Part shown: piece by piece, positions 8,485-16,976 of the stretch | Layout: every line of letters begins with the position of its first letter | Numbering within the stretch: position 1 is the first letter of the stretch | Assembly: GCA_964649825.1 (NCBI GenBank) | Contig: CAZYQW010000096.1 | Coordinates: 119,425-183,424 of the forward strand | DNA from: CAZYQW01 sp964649825 | GTDB taxonomy: Bacteria; Planctomycetota; B15-G4; JADJEK01 | Length of the DNA: 64,000 nucleotides | Direction of reading: 5' to 3' | Notes under the pieces: generated by a model | Seen by the model: the letters and a program-made list of their open reading frames with translations, nothing else | Databases searched by the model: none | Told to the model about the DNA's origin: nothing | Made by a program: the position numbers and the translations under genes

Positions 8485-11013
8485 TCAGCCCCCCAGCGTC
8501 AGATGCACGGGTTCCATCGCTTCTCCCACGGGCTCGATCGTCACCAGCTCCTCCAGTTCCTCGCCGGCTGCGCCTTTCGCGACGAGACGGTAGCGACCGG
8601 TCGGCAAGAGCGGAAAGCGGAACGCCCCGGCGGCGTCGCTGAAGGTCTCATGGCGGAGCCTCTCTTCCCCATCCGTTCGGCGTTCGCGTTCGATCGCGAC
8701 GTGAACGCCCGGGCTCGGCGCTCGATCCGCGCCGCGGCGGATGGTTCCCACCAGCCATGCACCGTCGAGATCGATCTGGAGCGGTGAACCGTCGAGCCGA
8801 TGCACGTTCGACTCATCCAACGCGTCGATCGTCACGCGGACCCAAGGCGAATCTGTGAAGCCAAGAAAGAACGACCCGTCCGCGTCCGTCGTCTCCGCCG
8901 CGGTCCAACCCGTGTCCGGCCCGTGAACCCAGGCTTGCACGAGGCGGTGCGCGAGGAGCTCGCCATTGAAGCGAACGGCTCCTCGCACCGGCCGCCGGAC
9001 CGCCGAAACCAGCGACGCGAGGTCGCGGTTGCAACGGACGGTCTCCCCGCGCGCCACCGCGAGCTCGATCGAGGCGTCGGGAACGGAGTCGAGGAGCGCG
9101 CCGAACGGCTGATCACCCGCCGTGACGTATCGCGTTGCGACGCGGAGATCGAGTCGGTAGTACCCTTCCGCGACGTTCGCGAACGAAAACGATCCGTCGC
9201 CGGTAGTGAGGGCGATGGTGCGGCGCGGAATCCCGTAGCGTTCGTCATCATGCTCCAAGAGCACGACACGACGGTTCGCGAGCGGACGTCCTTCGATCGT
9301 AAGGCGTCCCGTCACGCAGCCGCCGCGCGTGAACGGGAGGAGCGCGCCGTTCGCGTTGGGCGGCGATGTCCGCTCGAGGGGAGCGTGGTCGTCATGCGTG
9401 GCGACGAGGCGATAAGGCAGGTCGCCGAGACACGTGAACGTCGCGCTTCCGTCGAGGTCGGTCGTCACGACCTCCTCCGCGAGGAGGCTGCCGGTCTCGT
9501 GGACGGACGCCGCGCCGGCCTCCCGCGCGCGAACCTCCGCGAACGGGACGGGAAGAGACGTGTCGGCGTCGATGCAGCGAACGGGCAGGGAGCGCGCCGC
9601 ACTCATTTGGATCGTGATCGCGTCCATGCCTTCGAGCGCGATCCCGTAGGCGGGCACGTAGCCATCGGCGCGTGCGTAGACGAAGGACTCGCGCGCTTCG
9701 ACACCCTCGAAGCGCGTGAATCCGTCCGGTGCGGCCCGAGCCGGCAGAGGGGCGAGCGCCGCCTCGAACTCGCTTCGGTCGACGTCCGGCTGCAGCGCCA
9801 CTTCCGCGTCGGCGACACGGGCGTTGCGGTTATCCGTCACCGTCACGTCGAGCGCCCGGCGTGGTTCGAGCACGAATCGAAGGTCGCGGCGGATCGAGTA
9901 GGGGCCGGCGGCGACCCACTCGTGGTCTCCGGAGTTGCGATAGAAGAAGACATGATCGCGTTCGAACAGCCCGTCGATCGCGAAGCGACCGTGTCGATCG
10001 GTACGGGCGAATCGATACACGTACCCCGTCCCGTCGCTCTCCAGGAATCCCGCGCCGACCTCGACGCCCTCGATGGGTCGGGCACGCCTCGTGACGATCG
10101 ATCCCTCGACGCGTCGCGGCGTACGCATCGTGACCTCTCCCAGGTTGCGAACGACTGCGCTCGACTCGACCTCGATCGGAACGATCGAACGCGCGAAGTA
10201 TTGGTGGTCGAAGACGACGGTGCCCCGGTCGCCCGGGGCCGCGAACAGGCGAAAGCGACCGTCGCCGTCGGTGCGCACGGTCAACGTCGGGATGAGATCG
10301 AGCGATGTCCTCAGGATCGGCGGCGCGGGGACGACCGTGTAGGGCTCGCTCGAGACGATCCAATGAAGATCGGGCAGGTCGCTCAACGCGGCGTTCCAGG
10401 GGAAGCGAAACTCGGGGATCAATCGCACCACCGCGGACGGGACCGCGCGACCCGTCTCGTCGACGACCCGACCCGTGAAGGTGCGGCGCTTGGGCAGCAC
10501 GAATTCCCCGTGGTCGGTGCGGCCGTCGTTCGCCCCCGCGTGCGGCAGGTCGGAGAAGAGCGCGGCACGGCGGCCGCGCGGATCGATCCGCAGCAACGTT
10601 CGATACCCGCTCGGCCCGGCGGGGAGGACGTAGCGCCCGTGGGCGTCGGTGACGGTGGGTTCGTGGACGGTCCAAAGGCGATGCTCGTCGACGTCGAACA
10701 ACCACGCAATCGAGGGTTCCAACGTCGATTCCGGAATCGACACGAGCTGGACCGACAAGTTGGCGACCGGAGAAAGGTCAGGATCCAGGATCCGACCGGT
10801 TACCGTCCCGCGCGCTGGCGCGGTGGACGGAGCCACCCGCGCCTCGACCCGGCGCGGAGCGGCGTTCGGCGCGCGAGCGGCCTCGGTCACCTCTGCGTGC
10901 CGATCGTGGATCACGATCGGCGCCGGGGAATCGACTTGCATCAGCCACAGGACGGCGGCCAGTGCGGCGGCGAAGAGCGCGATCGCCGGCAGGTAGCGCA
11001 GCGGGCCCGTCAT
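8485..11013 (-). CDS. Exported multi-domain carboxypeptidase-regulatory-like protein
   Basis: An 842-residue protein with an N-terminal signal anchor (residues 5-25, LRYLPAIALFAAALAAVLWL). The rest is a chain of beta-sandwich modules of the carboxypeptidase regulatory-like / SdrD B-like type. Phrases that mark new modules include GTVTGRILDPDLSPVANLSV, TFTGRVVDETGRAVPSAVVR, RVEGSIVTRRARPIEGVEVG and GCVTGRLTIEGRPLANRRVV, each followed by a TDxDGxFxF-like strand. Such proteins sit on the surface or in the periplasm as adhesive or structural spacers; no enzyme motif is visible. The start overlaps the stop of the upstream alkyltransferase-like gene by four bases, so the two are co-transcribed although their functions seem unrelated. 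Confidence 0.8.
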   Translation of the reverse strand: MTGPLRYLPAIALFAAALAAVLWLMQVDSPAPIVIHDRHAEVTEAARAPNAAPRRVEARVAPSTAPARGTVTGRILDPDLSPVANLSVQLVSIPESTLEPSIAWLFDVDEHRLWTVHEPTVTDAHGRYVLPAGPSGYRTLLRIDPRGRRAALFSDLPHAGANDGRTDHGEFVLPKRRTFTGRVVDETGRAVPSAVVRLIPEFRFPWNAALSDLPDLHWIVSSEPYTVVPAPPILRTSLDLIPTLTVRTDGDGRFRLFAAPGDRGTVVFDHQYFARSIVPIEVESSAVVRNLGEVTMRTPRRVEGSIVTRRARPIEGVEVGAGFLESDGTGYVYRFARTDRHGRFAIDGLFERDHVFFYRNSGDHEWVAAGPYSIRRDLRFVLEPRRALDVTVTDNRNARVADAEVALQPDVDRSEFEAALAPLPARAAPDGFTRFEGVEARESFVYARADGYVPAYGIALEGMDAITIQMSAARSLPVRCIDADTSLPVPFAEVRAREAGAASVHETGSLLAEEVVTTDLDGSATFTCLGDLPYRLVATHDDHAPLERTSPPNANGALLPFTRGGCVTGRLTIEGRPLANRRVVLLEHDDERYGIPRRTIALTTGDGSFSFANVAEGYYRLDLRVATRYVTAGDQPFGALLDSVPDASIELAVARGETVRCNRDLASLVSAVRRPVRGAVRFNGELLAHRLVQAWVHGPDTGWTAAETTDADGSFFLGFTDSPWVRVTIDALDESNVHRLDGSPLQIDLDGAWLVGTIRRGADRAPSPGVHVAIERERRTDGEERLRHETFSDAAGAFRFPLLPTGRYRLVAKGAAGEELEELVTIEPVGEAMEPVHLTLGG

Positions 11014-11369
11014 CGCGACGTTCCCAGGACGTCGATCGGGACGCGGACTTCTCGAAAATCGACGATCCGACCCTGATCGTTGGTCCGAACCCCTTCGCGG
11101 GCCAACCGCCTCCGCTGGACCTCTCCACCGGTGCTGAACTCACCCCGGCCGTTCACGACTCGATGCCACGGAACGTCGCTCCGCGGGGGGAGGGCAGCGA
11201 GTGCAAAACCGACGTGACGCGCGGCGCCGCGGAGCCCAAGTGCAGTCCCAATATCCCCGTACGTCGTCACAAAGCCCACTGGAATGCGTCGGACGACATC
11301 CCAAACCCGTTCATGGAAACCCGGTCCGACGACCCGGTGCGGACCATGACGTCGAGGGTCGTATGGCAT
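11010..11369 (-). CDS. Alkyltransferase-like protein (ATL), MGMT fold without the acceptor cysteine
   Basis: A 119-residue protein of the O6-alkylguanine-DNA alkyltransferase (MGMT) DNA-binding domain family. It contains the helix-turn-helix region YGDIGTALGLRGAARHVGFA and the site VPWHRVVNGRGEFS. In true MGMT the site reads PCHRV and the cysteine accepts the alkyl group. Here tryptophan (W68) takes that place, as in bacterial ATL proteins such as E. coli YbaZ. ATLs bind alkylated guanine and flag it for nucleotide excision repair instead of repairing it directly. The short length, without the N-terminal domain, also fits ATL. It is the first gene of a two-gene unit with the large carboxypeptidase-regulatory-like gene. 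Confidence 0.85.
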   Translation of the reverse strand: MPYDPRRHGPHRVVGPGFHERVWDVVRRIPVGFVTTYGDIGTALGLRGAARHVGFALAALPPRSDVPWHRVVNGRGEFSTGGEVQRRRLAREGVRTNDQGRIVDFREVRVPIDVLGTSR

Positions 11370-11519
11370 CCCGAAGCGGCTCCGTCCAAGCCCTGGAGAG
11401 AACGGTCCGAAGGCATATTAGTTGAAATTAGTATTTTGAATCATGGGAGGCCGTCAGGTGGCCGATACAGGGAGCGGCCCGCGAAGGAACCCATCCACGT
11501 CACATGAAGGAAGGACGGC
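11370..11519 (-). promoter_or_regulatory. Divergent intergenic region with an AT-rich patch
   Basis: The 150-base space separates two divergent genes. It contains an AT-rich stretch at 11414-11442 that stands out from the GC-rich surroundings, including TAATAT on the minus strand (11415-11420), a fair -10 element. No -35 element at the usual distance is convincing. A divergent promoter region is likely, but the exact elements are not certain. Confidence 0.3.
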
Positions 11520-12071
11520 ATGACGATCCAGGAACTCCGCCAACGGTCCTCGGCCCTGCTCACCTCGCTCCGCGGCCGGCGACGCCATCGTACGCTCGTC
11601 GACCCCGCCACCACCAACGGCCCAGCCACCCAATGGTTCGATCGATCGCACCGGTTCCGCGTCGCCCGGCTCCGGCGCGATCTGCTCCCGCCGTTCGCGT
11701 CGGTGACGATCATGCTCGAAGGGTTCGCCCCGTTTCCCCCGCGGCCGCGCTTCGCGGTCAAGCTCGACGGGAGGCTGCGGGCGAAGCACGAATGGGACGT
11801 GAGTCCGTTCGACCCGCGACGCTTGATCCTGGACGTCAAGGCCGAGGCGTTTCCCTGGTGGACGTCGCTGCCGACGAGGGCGCGCCTCGAGATCCTATTG
11901 GACGGGCGGGTGATCTTCGCCGAGACCGTCCGCGTCGCGCCGTATCAGGTCTGCCCTCGCATTACTAATCTCGATTCGAACCTCACTCTCGCCACCGACG
12001 TGGACGATCATCTCGTCGAGGACGCGCGGATCGACGGAGGATTCGGTGAAGGACATCGCATCGCTGTGTGA
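11520..12071 (+). CDS. Hypothetical protein coupled to an XRE regulator
   Basis: This 183-residue protein is not recognised. A good ribosome site (AAGGAAGGA just upstream) precedes the ATG. The N-terminus is basic with no signal peptide or membrane helix. The middle has alternating hydrophobic strands (FASVTIMLEGFAPFPPRPRF, then LEILLDGRVIFAETVRV), suggesting a beta-rich soluble domain. Its last 26 bases overlap the start of the XRE-type regulator, so the two proteins are translationally coupled. That may point to a two-gene regulatory or toxin-antitoxin-like unit, but no toxin motif is visible. Confidence 0.5.
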   Translation: MTIQELRQRSSALLTSLRGRRRHRTLVDPATTNGPATQWFDRSHRFRVARLRRDLLPPFASVTIMLEGFAPFPPRPRFAVKLDGRLRAKHEWDVSPFDPRRLILDVKAEAFPWWTSLPTRARLEILLDGRVIFAETVRVAPYQVCPRITNLDSNLTLATDVDDHLVEDARIDGGFGEGHRIAV

Positions 12072-12588
12072 CGCGCTTCGCGACGCGCGGCGTGGAAAGG
12101 GACTGAAGCAGTCCGAGCTCGCGGCGCAGCTCGACATGTCGCAGGCCGCGATCTCTCAGCTCGAGCGCGGCAACACGTCGGCGGTCAGCTTCGAGACCAT
12201 CCAACGCGTGGCACGCGCGCTCGGCGTCGAAGTGCCCGCACCCGAGCCGGACGAAGACGACGCCGTCGCCCTGAAGTACTGCGAGCATCCGGATTGTCTG
12301 GCGAACGTGGCGTACGGCGGGGGCGGGGCGCATCGAGGCCCGATCGTACGACCCCGGATGACCCGCGCCGCCAAGGACGAGACGACCTGGTGCGGCGAGT
12401 GCGGCGGCATCTTGATGGACCATTGCCGGAACGAGGAATGCGGCCGCCCCGTCGCGGAAGGGAGCTTCTGCATGGGCTGCGGAACTGCCTACGTTCGACC
12501 AGGTCAAGAGAACGCCGGACATGCCGAACGGGAGCGCGTGCTGCGACTCACGCGGCCGCGCGCCGTACGGAGAGTCTCTTCGGACTGA
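12046..12588 (+). CDS. XRE-family regulator with C-terminal zinc-ribbon region
   Basis: A 180-residue protein starting at GTG. Residues about 5-62 form a Cro/CI-type helix-turn-helix (LKQSELAAQLDMSQAAISQL followed by ERGNTSAVSFETIQRVARAL). The C-terminal half holds four cysteine pairs or knuckles: CEHPDC, CGECGG, CRNEECG and CMGCG, which look like two zinc ribbons. An HTH joined to zinc ribbons of this kind is unusual among plain XRE repressors, and the ribbons may bind a partner protein, DNA or a metal. Its coding sequence overlaps the end of the upstream hypothetical gene, which it may control. Confidence 0.8.
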   Translation: MKDIASLCDALRDARRGKGLKQSELAAQLDMSQAAISQLERGNTSAVSFETIQRVARALGVEVPAPEPDEDDAVALKYCEHPDCLANVAYGGGGAHRGPIVRPRMTRAAKDETTWCGECGGILMDHCRNEECGRPVAEGSFCMGCGTAYVRPGQENAGHAERERVLRLTRPRAVRRVSSD

Positions 12589-12745
12589 CGCGTCCGCTCA
12601 CGTCAAGCGTCCGGGGAAGCCGGTCCCGGGGAGGTGCGTGTCCGTCGAGTCGACACCCAACCGGTTTTCCACCAACGACGGCTGATCGGGTATCGTCTTC
12701 GAAGGCTCCTGCCCCGCCGCACGCACCATGTTCTGGAGGTCTCAG

Positions 12746-13378
12746 ATGCGTACTCTCGCGATCCTCGCTCTCCTCGCGTCCTCCGCCGCCGCCCAACCGG
12801 TGACGATCGCCGGCCGCGTCGAGCCGGCCGCCGCCCCACCGTCCTGTGCAGCGGGTGCGACCCATCGGGTGGTCGATACCAGCATCTACTTGTTCAGCTC
12901 GACCGTGAACCTGAACTCGCTGCCGGCCGGCAACCTGCGCATCATCGGGACCGACGTCAGCGCCGGCTGTCCGCTCGTGCAAGTGAACGCGATCGAGATC
13001 GCGAAGCTCAGCGCGTCGATCTGCAACACGCCGGCGCTCGGCTGCCTGGTGACGCTGGACATGTGCCCGTCGCCGACGACGGGTACGTACCTGATCTTCG
13101 CCGCGGCGGGGACCAACTACCTCCCGGTGAGCGTCGAGACCGGTACGTTCCTCCTCGACCCGCCGTTCTTCTTCCTCACGTCGGGCGTGAACAACGCGGT
13201 CTGCCAGTCGCAGCCGTTGCAGATCCTCGGGCCGGCCGTGATCGTGGGGCTCGACGCGTTCTTCCAGGTGGCGTCGCTCCCGACGACCTACCCGGCCGAG
13301 CCCGCGTTGCTCTCCAACGTCGTCAAGATGACGATCCAGCCGCCGTCGGCGCCGTGCACGAACTTCGAGTGTTATTGA
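12746..13378 (+). CDS. Small exported protein, paralogue of the gene at 46200
   Basis: A 210-residue exported protein with a short signal peptide (MRTLAILALLASSAAAQ). GGAGG at 12735-12739 decides the start. After the cleavage site it reads PVTIAGRVEPAAAPPSC, and further on contains SSTVNLNSLPAG and several spaced cysteines (ending CTNFECY). The same plan, including VTxAGR near the mature N-terminus, a PPxC motif, a TxxNLxxL strand and a final cysteine pair, is seen in the product of the gene at 46200, so the two are paralogues. The cysteines suggest disulfides in the periplasm or outside. No known domain is recognised. It is convergent with the FG-GAP gene, ten bases away. Confidence 0.65.
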   Translation: MRTLAILALLASSAAAQPVTIAGRVEPAAAPPSCAAGATHRVVDTSIYLFSSTVNLNSLPAGNLRIIGTDVSAGCPLVQVNAIEIAKLSASICNTPALGCLVTLDMCPSPTTGTYLIFAAAGTNYLPVSVETGTFLLDPPFFFLTSGVNNAVCQSQPLQILGPAVIVGLDAFFQVASLPTTYPAEPALLSNVVKMTIQPPSAPCTNFECY

Positions 13379-13388
13379 TCCGAGACGC

Positions 13389-15386
13389 TCAGTCGATCTC
13401 GATCGTCAGCCCGTTCCCGGGCGGCGGAGCCGGAGCCAGGTCGAACCGGACCTTGTCGCCTTTGGCTCCGCCGTACACGCGGACGCGGTAGAGGCCGGTT
13501 TCGAGCAGCGGCACGCCCTCGAGCACGAAGCCGTCGCCCTCGGTGGCGAGACCGTAGAGGGACGCCGGCACGGCCACGTCCGACGGCGTGATCACGTCGA
13601 TTTCGGTCGGAACGAAGCTCGTCAGCGGCGTGATCGTCGCGTCGAGCCGGCTCCCCGAGAACGCGGAGATCTTCGACTCGGCGATGAGGACCGTCGCGCT
13701 CCCGACCTTTTTCTTCGCGACCTTCTCGACGGACACCCCGCCCTCGGCGAAGTCGGGAAGCGCGACCACCGTCTGGATCTCGAAGCCTCCGATCTTGGAG
13801 CCACGTACGCGGAGTTCGAAGTCGTCGCCCTTCTTCGACTTGAACTTGAGCGGCTTCGAGCCCGAGCCCGAGACCTTCCATGCCTTCACCTTCTGGTCGA
13901 CCTGGCCGTCGTGGATGGCATAGAGCGCCACGATGGGCTCGAGGCCGCCGCTGGTGATCGATACGTGAAACGAGACCTTCGCGCCCGGCATCAAGGAGAA
14001 GCGCGCGTCGTCCTCGTCGTGCATGTTCTCGATCGTCCCGACCAGAGTGTCCCCCGGCGCGAAGATGGAAGACGGCAGCGGCGCGCCGGCGAGGAGGCCC
14101 GGCGCGTTTACCTCGACGAGCCCATCGCCGAAGATCGAGTGCAACCCGATCACGACGTCGGCGAGGTCGTCGGAGTCCACATCTCCGGCCGGCCCGACGA
14201 TCGCTCGCACCCCGTGCTCGCCTCCGTCCATCGCGAACGCGGCCAGCGGGACCCCGTCCGCCCCCGAGTAGATCACCGCGACGGCCTCGGAGGCAGTGAC
14301 GCCGGAGGCCCCGCCGATTGCGACGTCGTCGTGGCCATCGGCGTTCGCGTCCCCGATGCCGGCGACCGACGAGCCGAAGGTCAGCCCGGGACCGCCCGGG
14401 AAGAAATGAAGGGCGGTTCCGTCGTCGCCCGAGAACGCGCGAGCGGAGCCGGACGCGAACGATACGTTCGAGTCGTAGGGCGCCCCGGCCAAGACGTCCG
14501 GCGTGCCGTCCGCGTCGAGGTCCCCGGCCGCCGCGACGGCGGTGCCGAGGCCGTCGGCGAGCGAGTCTCCGACGAACGTGAACAGTACCGAACCCGTCGC
14601 CCCGGATACCACGTGGAGGAAGTTCCCCTGTCCTTGCGAGAAGAGGAACGGCGTGGACGAACCGACGACGACGTCGTCGAATCCATCGGCGTTCACGTCG
14701 CCGACATCGTCGACGGAGATCCCGAGCTGATCGCCCACGGGGACCGCCTCGTCGTCCGGCGGGCCGTTGCCGTGCAGCGAGAAGATCACCGAGCCGTCGA
14801 CCCCCGAGAAGACGCTCGCCGTGCCGGAGGATTCACCGTTCGAATCGGCGTAGGGGGCTCCGACGATGACGTCGAGAGTTCCGTCGTTGTTCACGTCGCC
14901 GGCGTTGCTGACCGCGCGGCCGAACCGGTCTCCGGCGTTCGTGCCGGCCAACTGGCGCAGGAGTCCGCCATCGCTTCCCGAGAGGACTTGGACGTAGCCA
15001 AGCCCGCCCAGCAGCGCCGCGCCCTGGTCCGCGCCGATCACCACGTCTGCGTGGCCGTCGTTGTCGACGTCTCCAGCGGTGTCCACCGACGCGCCGAACC
15101 GATCGCCGGAGGCGATGCCGATGAACGTGAACAGCGGTGAACCGGTCGCCCCGGAGAAGACTCGCGCGTAGCCGGGGCCCGACGCGAACAGGATCTCCCA
15201 CGCCTCCGGCGCGCCGACGACGACGTCGTCGACGCCGTCGAGATCCACGTCGCCCGCGCGGCCGACGCTGGCGCCGAATTGATCCTGCGATCCGTCCGCC
15301 TCGAACGTGAAGAGGTTCCCCTGAGCGTTCGCGCCGACGCTCGGCAGGGTGATCGCGAGGAAAACGATCGTCGATTCGATCTGCAT
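13389..15386 (-). CDS. Exported FG-GAP (integrin-alpha-type) repeat protein
   Basis: A 665-residue exported protein. After a signal peptide (residues 1-22) come seven FG-GAP beta-propeller repeats of about 60 residues, each with a phrase like DRFGASVDTAGDVDNDGHAD; the DxDxDG loops are calcium-binding sites. Together they would close a seven-bladed propeller, as in integrin alpha chains. From about residue 430 to the end follow beta-sandwich domains that resemble pre-peptidase C-terminal modules (LKFKSKKGDDFELRVRGSKI) and the tails of the pair at 16977-20163. Such proteins are cell-surface or matrix components; ligand binding is likely, but no partner is visible. Confidence 0.85.
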   Translation of the reverse strand: MQIESTIVFLAITLPSVGANAQGNLFTFEADGSQDQFGASVGRAGDVDLDGVDDVVVGAPEAWEILFASGPGYARVFSGATGSPLFTFIGIASGDRFGASVDTAGDVDNDGHADVVIGADQGAALLGGLGYVQVLSGSDGGLLRQLAGTNAGDRFGRAVSNAGDVNNDGTLDVIVGAPYADSNGESSGTASVFSGVDGSVIFSLHGNGPPDDEAVPVGDQLGISVDDVGDVNADGFDDVVVGSSTPFLFSQGQGNFLHVVSGATGSVLFTFVGDSLADGLGTAVAAAGDLDADGTPDVLAGAPYDSNVSFASGSARAFSGDDGTALHFFPGGPGLTFGSSVAGIGDANADGHDDVAIGGASGVTASEAVAVIYSGADGVPLAAFAMDGGEHGVRAIVGPAGDVDSDDLADVVIGLHSIFGDGLVEVNAPGLLAGAPLPSSIFAPGDTLVGTIENMHDEDDARFSLMPGAKVSFHVSITSGGLEPIVALYAIHDGQVDQKVKAWKVSGSGSKPLKFKSKKGDDFELRVRGSKIGGFEIQTVVALPDFAEGGVSVEKVAKKKVGSATVLIAESKISAFSGSRLDATITPLTSFVPTEIDVITPSDVAVPASLYGLATEGDGFVLEGVPLLETGLYRVRVYGGAKGDKVRFDLAPAPPPGNGLTIEID

Positions 15387-15497
15387 CTCGATTCCTTCGA
15401 GGCCGGTGATCGCGTACTCATCGGCCGGAAGGAACGTGCTTTTCTGCGCGAAATCGACTTCGGCGTTCGGTGACGCCGGAGCGGCCCCGGGGCCAGG

Positions 15498-16379
15498 CTA
15501 GAGCGCCTTCGAGAGGTTCAGAGCGCGTTCCTCGAGACCCGTGCCGCGGAGCTTGGAGCGCACGCGACCGAGCTCGCGCTTGGCCTCCGCCGCGTCGGTC
15601 TCCATCTTCGCCTCGATCTCGGCCAGCATCGTCTCGGCCGCCGCGACGACCGATTCCCGGGCCTTCGTGAGACGAGCCGTGAAGTCCTGCGGCCACTCGT
15701 TCGCCGACTTGATGGAGACCTTCTCGATCGCGGCGATCGCCTTGCCGTACTCGCCGCGCTCGATCAGCTCCTCCACCTCGGCTTCGACGCCGGCAAGCTC
15801 ACGCAAGTCGGTGCGGCGGATCCCCTCGCCGTGCTCGTTGACGAGCTGCTTTCGATGCTCCTTCACGGTGTCCATGATCGTGCTGGCGGCCTGCCCGCCC
15901 GACCAGCGCTGCACCTCCTCCAGGGTCCACGGGTCGATGACGGCCGTGAACGGAATCTTCCCCGTGTCGTTGTAGCTGGACGCCTTGCTGGTGCGCAGGC
16001 CGTTGACGTCCTCGACCGTCAGGTTCGGCCACTCGAGCAGGTACTCCTTGCCGTCCTTGTCGGTGTAGGTGCTTGCTTTGCGATCGCCGCGCTCGATCCC
16101 CTCATCGAGCCGGCTCAACGAGATCACCTCGACGGTCCATCGATCGGCGAAGTCGATGTACTTCTTGTTCTGGAGGAGCGAGCTGTGCATGCCCCAGCAC
16201 GGCGGGCAGTAGAAGCCGTGGCTGTGGAGCACGATCGGAACGTTCAGGAGCCGGGCCTCCTCGACCGCAGCGTCCCACGTCTTCGCGAAGATCACCGAGG
16301 GCTTCGGGGTCTCCTTTCCGGCGGCGAAGGTCGTCGAAACGGTCGCGGCGAGCGTCAGTGCGAAGAAGGCAAGTCGCAT
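15498..16379 (-). CDS. Exported thioredoxin-like protein with CPPC motif
   Basis: A 293-residue exported protein. Its signal peptide begins MRLAFFALTLAATVSTTFA, and a GAGAGGG site upstream on this strand fixes the start. Residues 30-165 look like a thioredoxin fold with the redox motif YCPPCWGMHSS, of the type that helps form or isomerise disulfides or handle cytochrome maturation. The C-terminal 120 residues are charged and helical, probably a coiled-coil or TPR-like segment (GEYGKAIAAIEKVSIKSANE). CPPC is less common than CGPC or CPHC. It is transcribed divergently from the paralogue pair at 16977. The substrate could be the cysteine-containing exported proteins of this region. Confidence 0.65.
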   Translation of the reverse strand: MRLAFFALTLAATVSTTFAAGKETPKPSVIFAKTWDAAVEEARLLNVPIVLHSHGFYCPPCWGMHSSLLQNKKYIDFADRWTVEVISLSRLDEGIERGDRKASTYTDKDGKEYLLEWPNLTVEDVNGLRTSKASSYNDTGKIPFTAVIDPWTLEEVQRWSGGQAASTIMDTVKEHRKQLVNEHGEGIRRTDLRELAGVEAEVEELIERGEYGKAIAAIEKVSIKSANEWPQDFTARLTKARESVVAAAETMLAEIEAKMETDAAEAKRELGRVRSKLRGTGLEERALNLSKAL

Positions 16380-16976
16380 CGGATCCCTCTCTCGAGCGGC
16401 GAAAACAGAATCATGAAAACAGATAGTACCCATAGATCAACTAAATAGTATGCCCTCGGCCAGGCGGGATCACCGCGGCCCTCGAGGAGCACAGGAGGAG
16501 CAGGAGGAACTGGTCGTTCCGGTCGACCTGGCGCGTCAGGGCCGGATCGCGCGCGCACCGCGGCGTTTTTCCCAGCGGCGATCCATGACCGGGTCCACGC
16601 GTGGGGCTCGCGGGCCATCCGGACGCGACCCATCCCGCGATCCAAAGCGGGCTTGGGGTCTCATCGGCCCCTCGGATCTTGCTTACCGGAGAACTTTTTG
16701 TCTGCGCGCTTCGTCTGTTTTGGAACAGGATGGTTCGTGCTCTGTTAACGAAGTTTGGAAAGTTTCGCGTGCAGGCGTGGTGCGAGGGACGGCTGAGGCC
16801 CGAGTTTTTTGGAGAAACGGCCAAGCAACGACCCGCGCGATTACGCGCTCCTGAATGGACACGACGGGCGCATCCGCCTTGAGAAAGCGGCGCCTCGTCG
16901 GTCGGTCGACGGAAACGCGGATGAACGGCCTGGTGGGCCAAGGGGTCACCAGGCACGGATCGAGGAGACAAGAGTC
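16380..16976. other. Long divergent intergenic region
   Basis: About 600 bases without a supported gene, between a minus-strand thioredoxin-like gene and a plus-strand exported protein. An AT-rich segment at 16408-16450 lies just upstream of the thioredoxin-like start and probably holds its promoter. Near the other end, GGAG at 16964-16967 is the ribosome site of the gene at 16977. Open frames here have no protein-like features. Confidence 0.4.
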
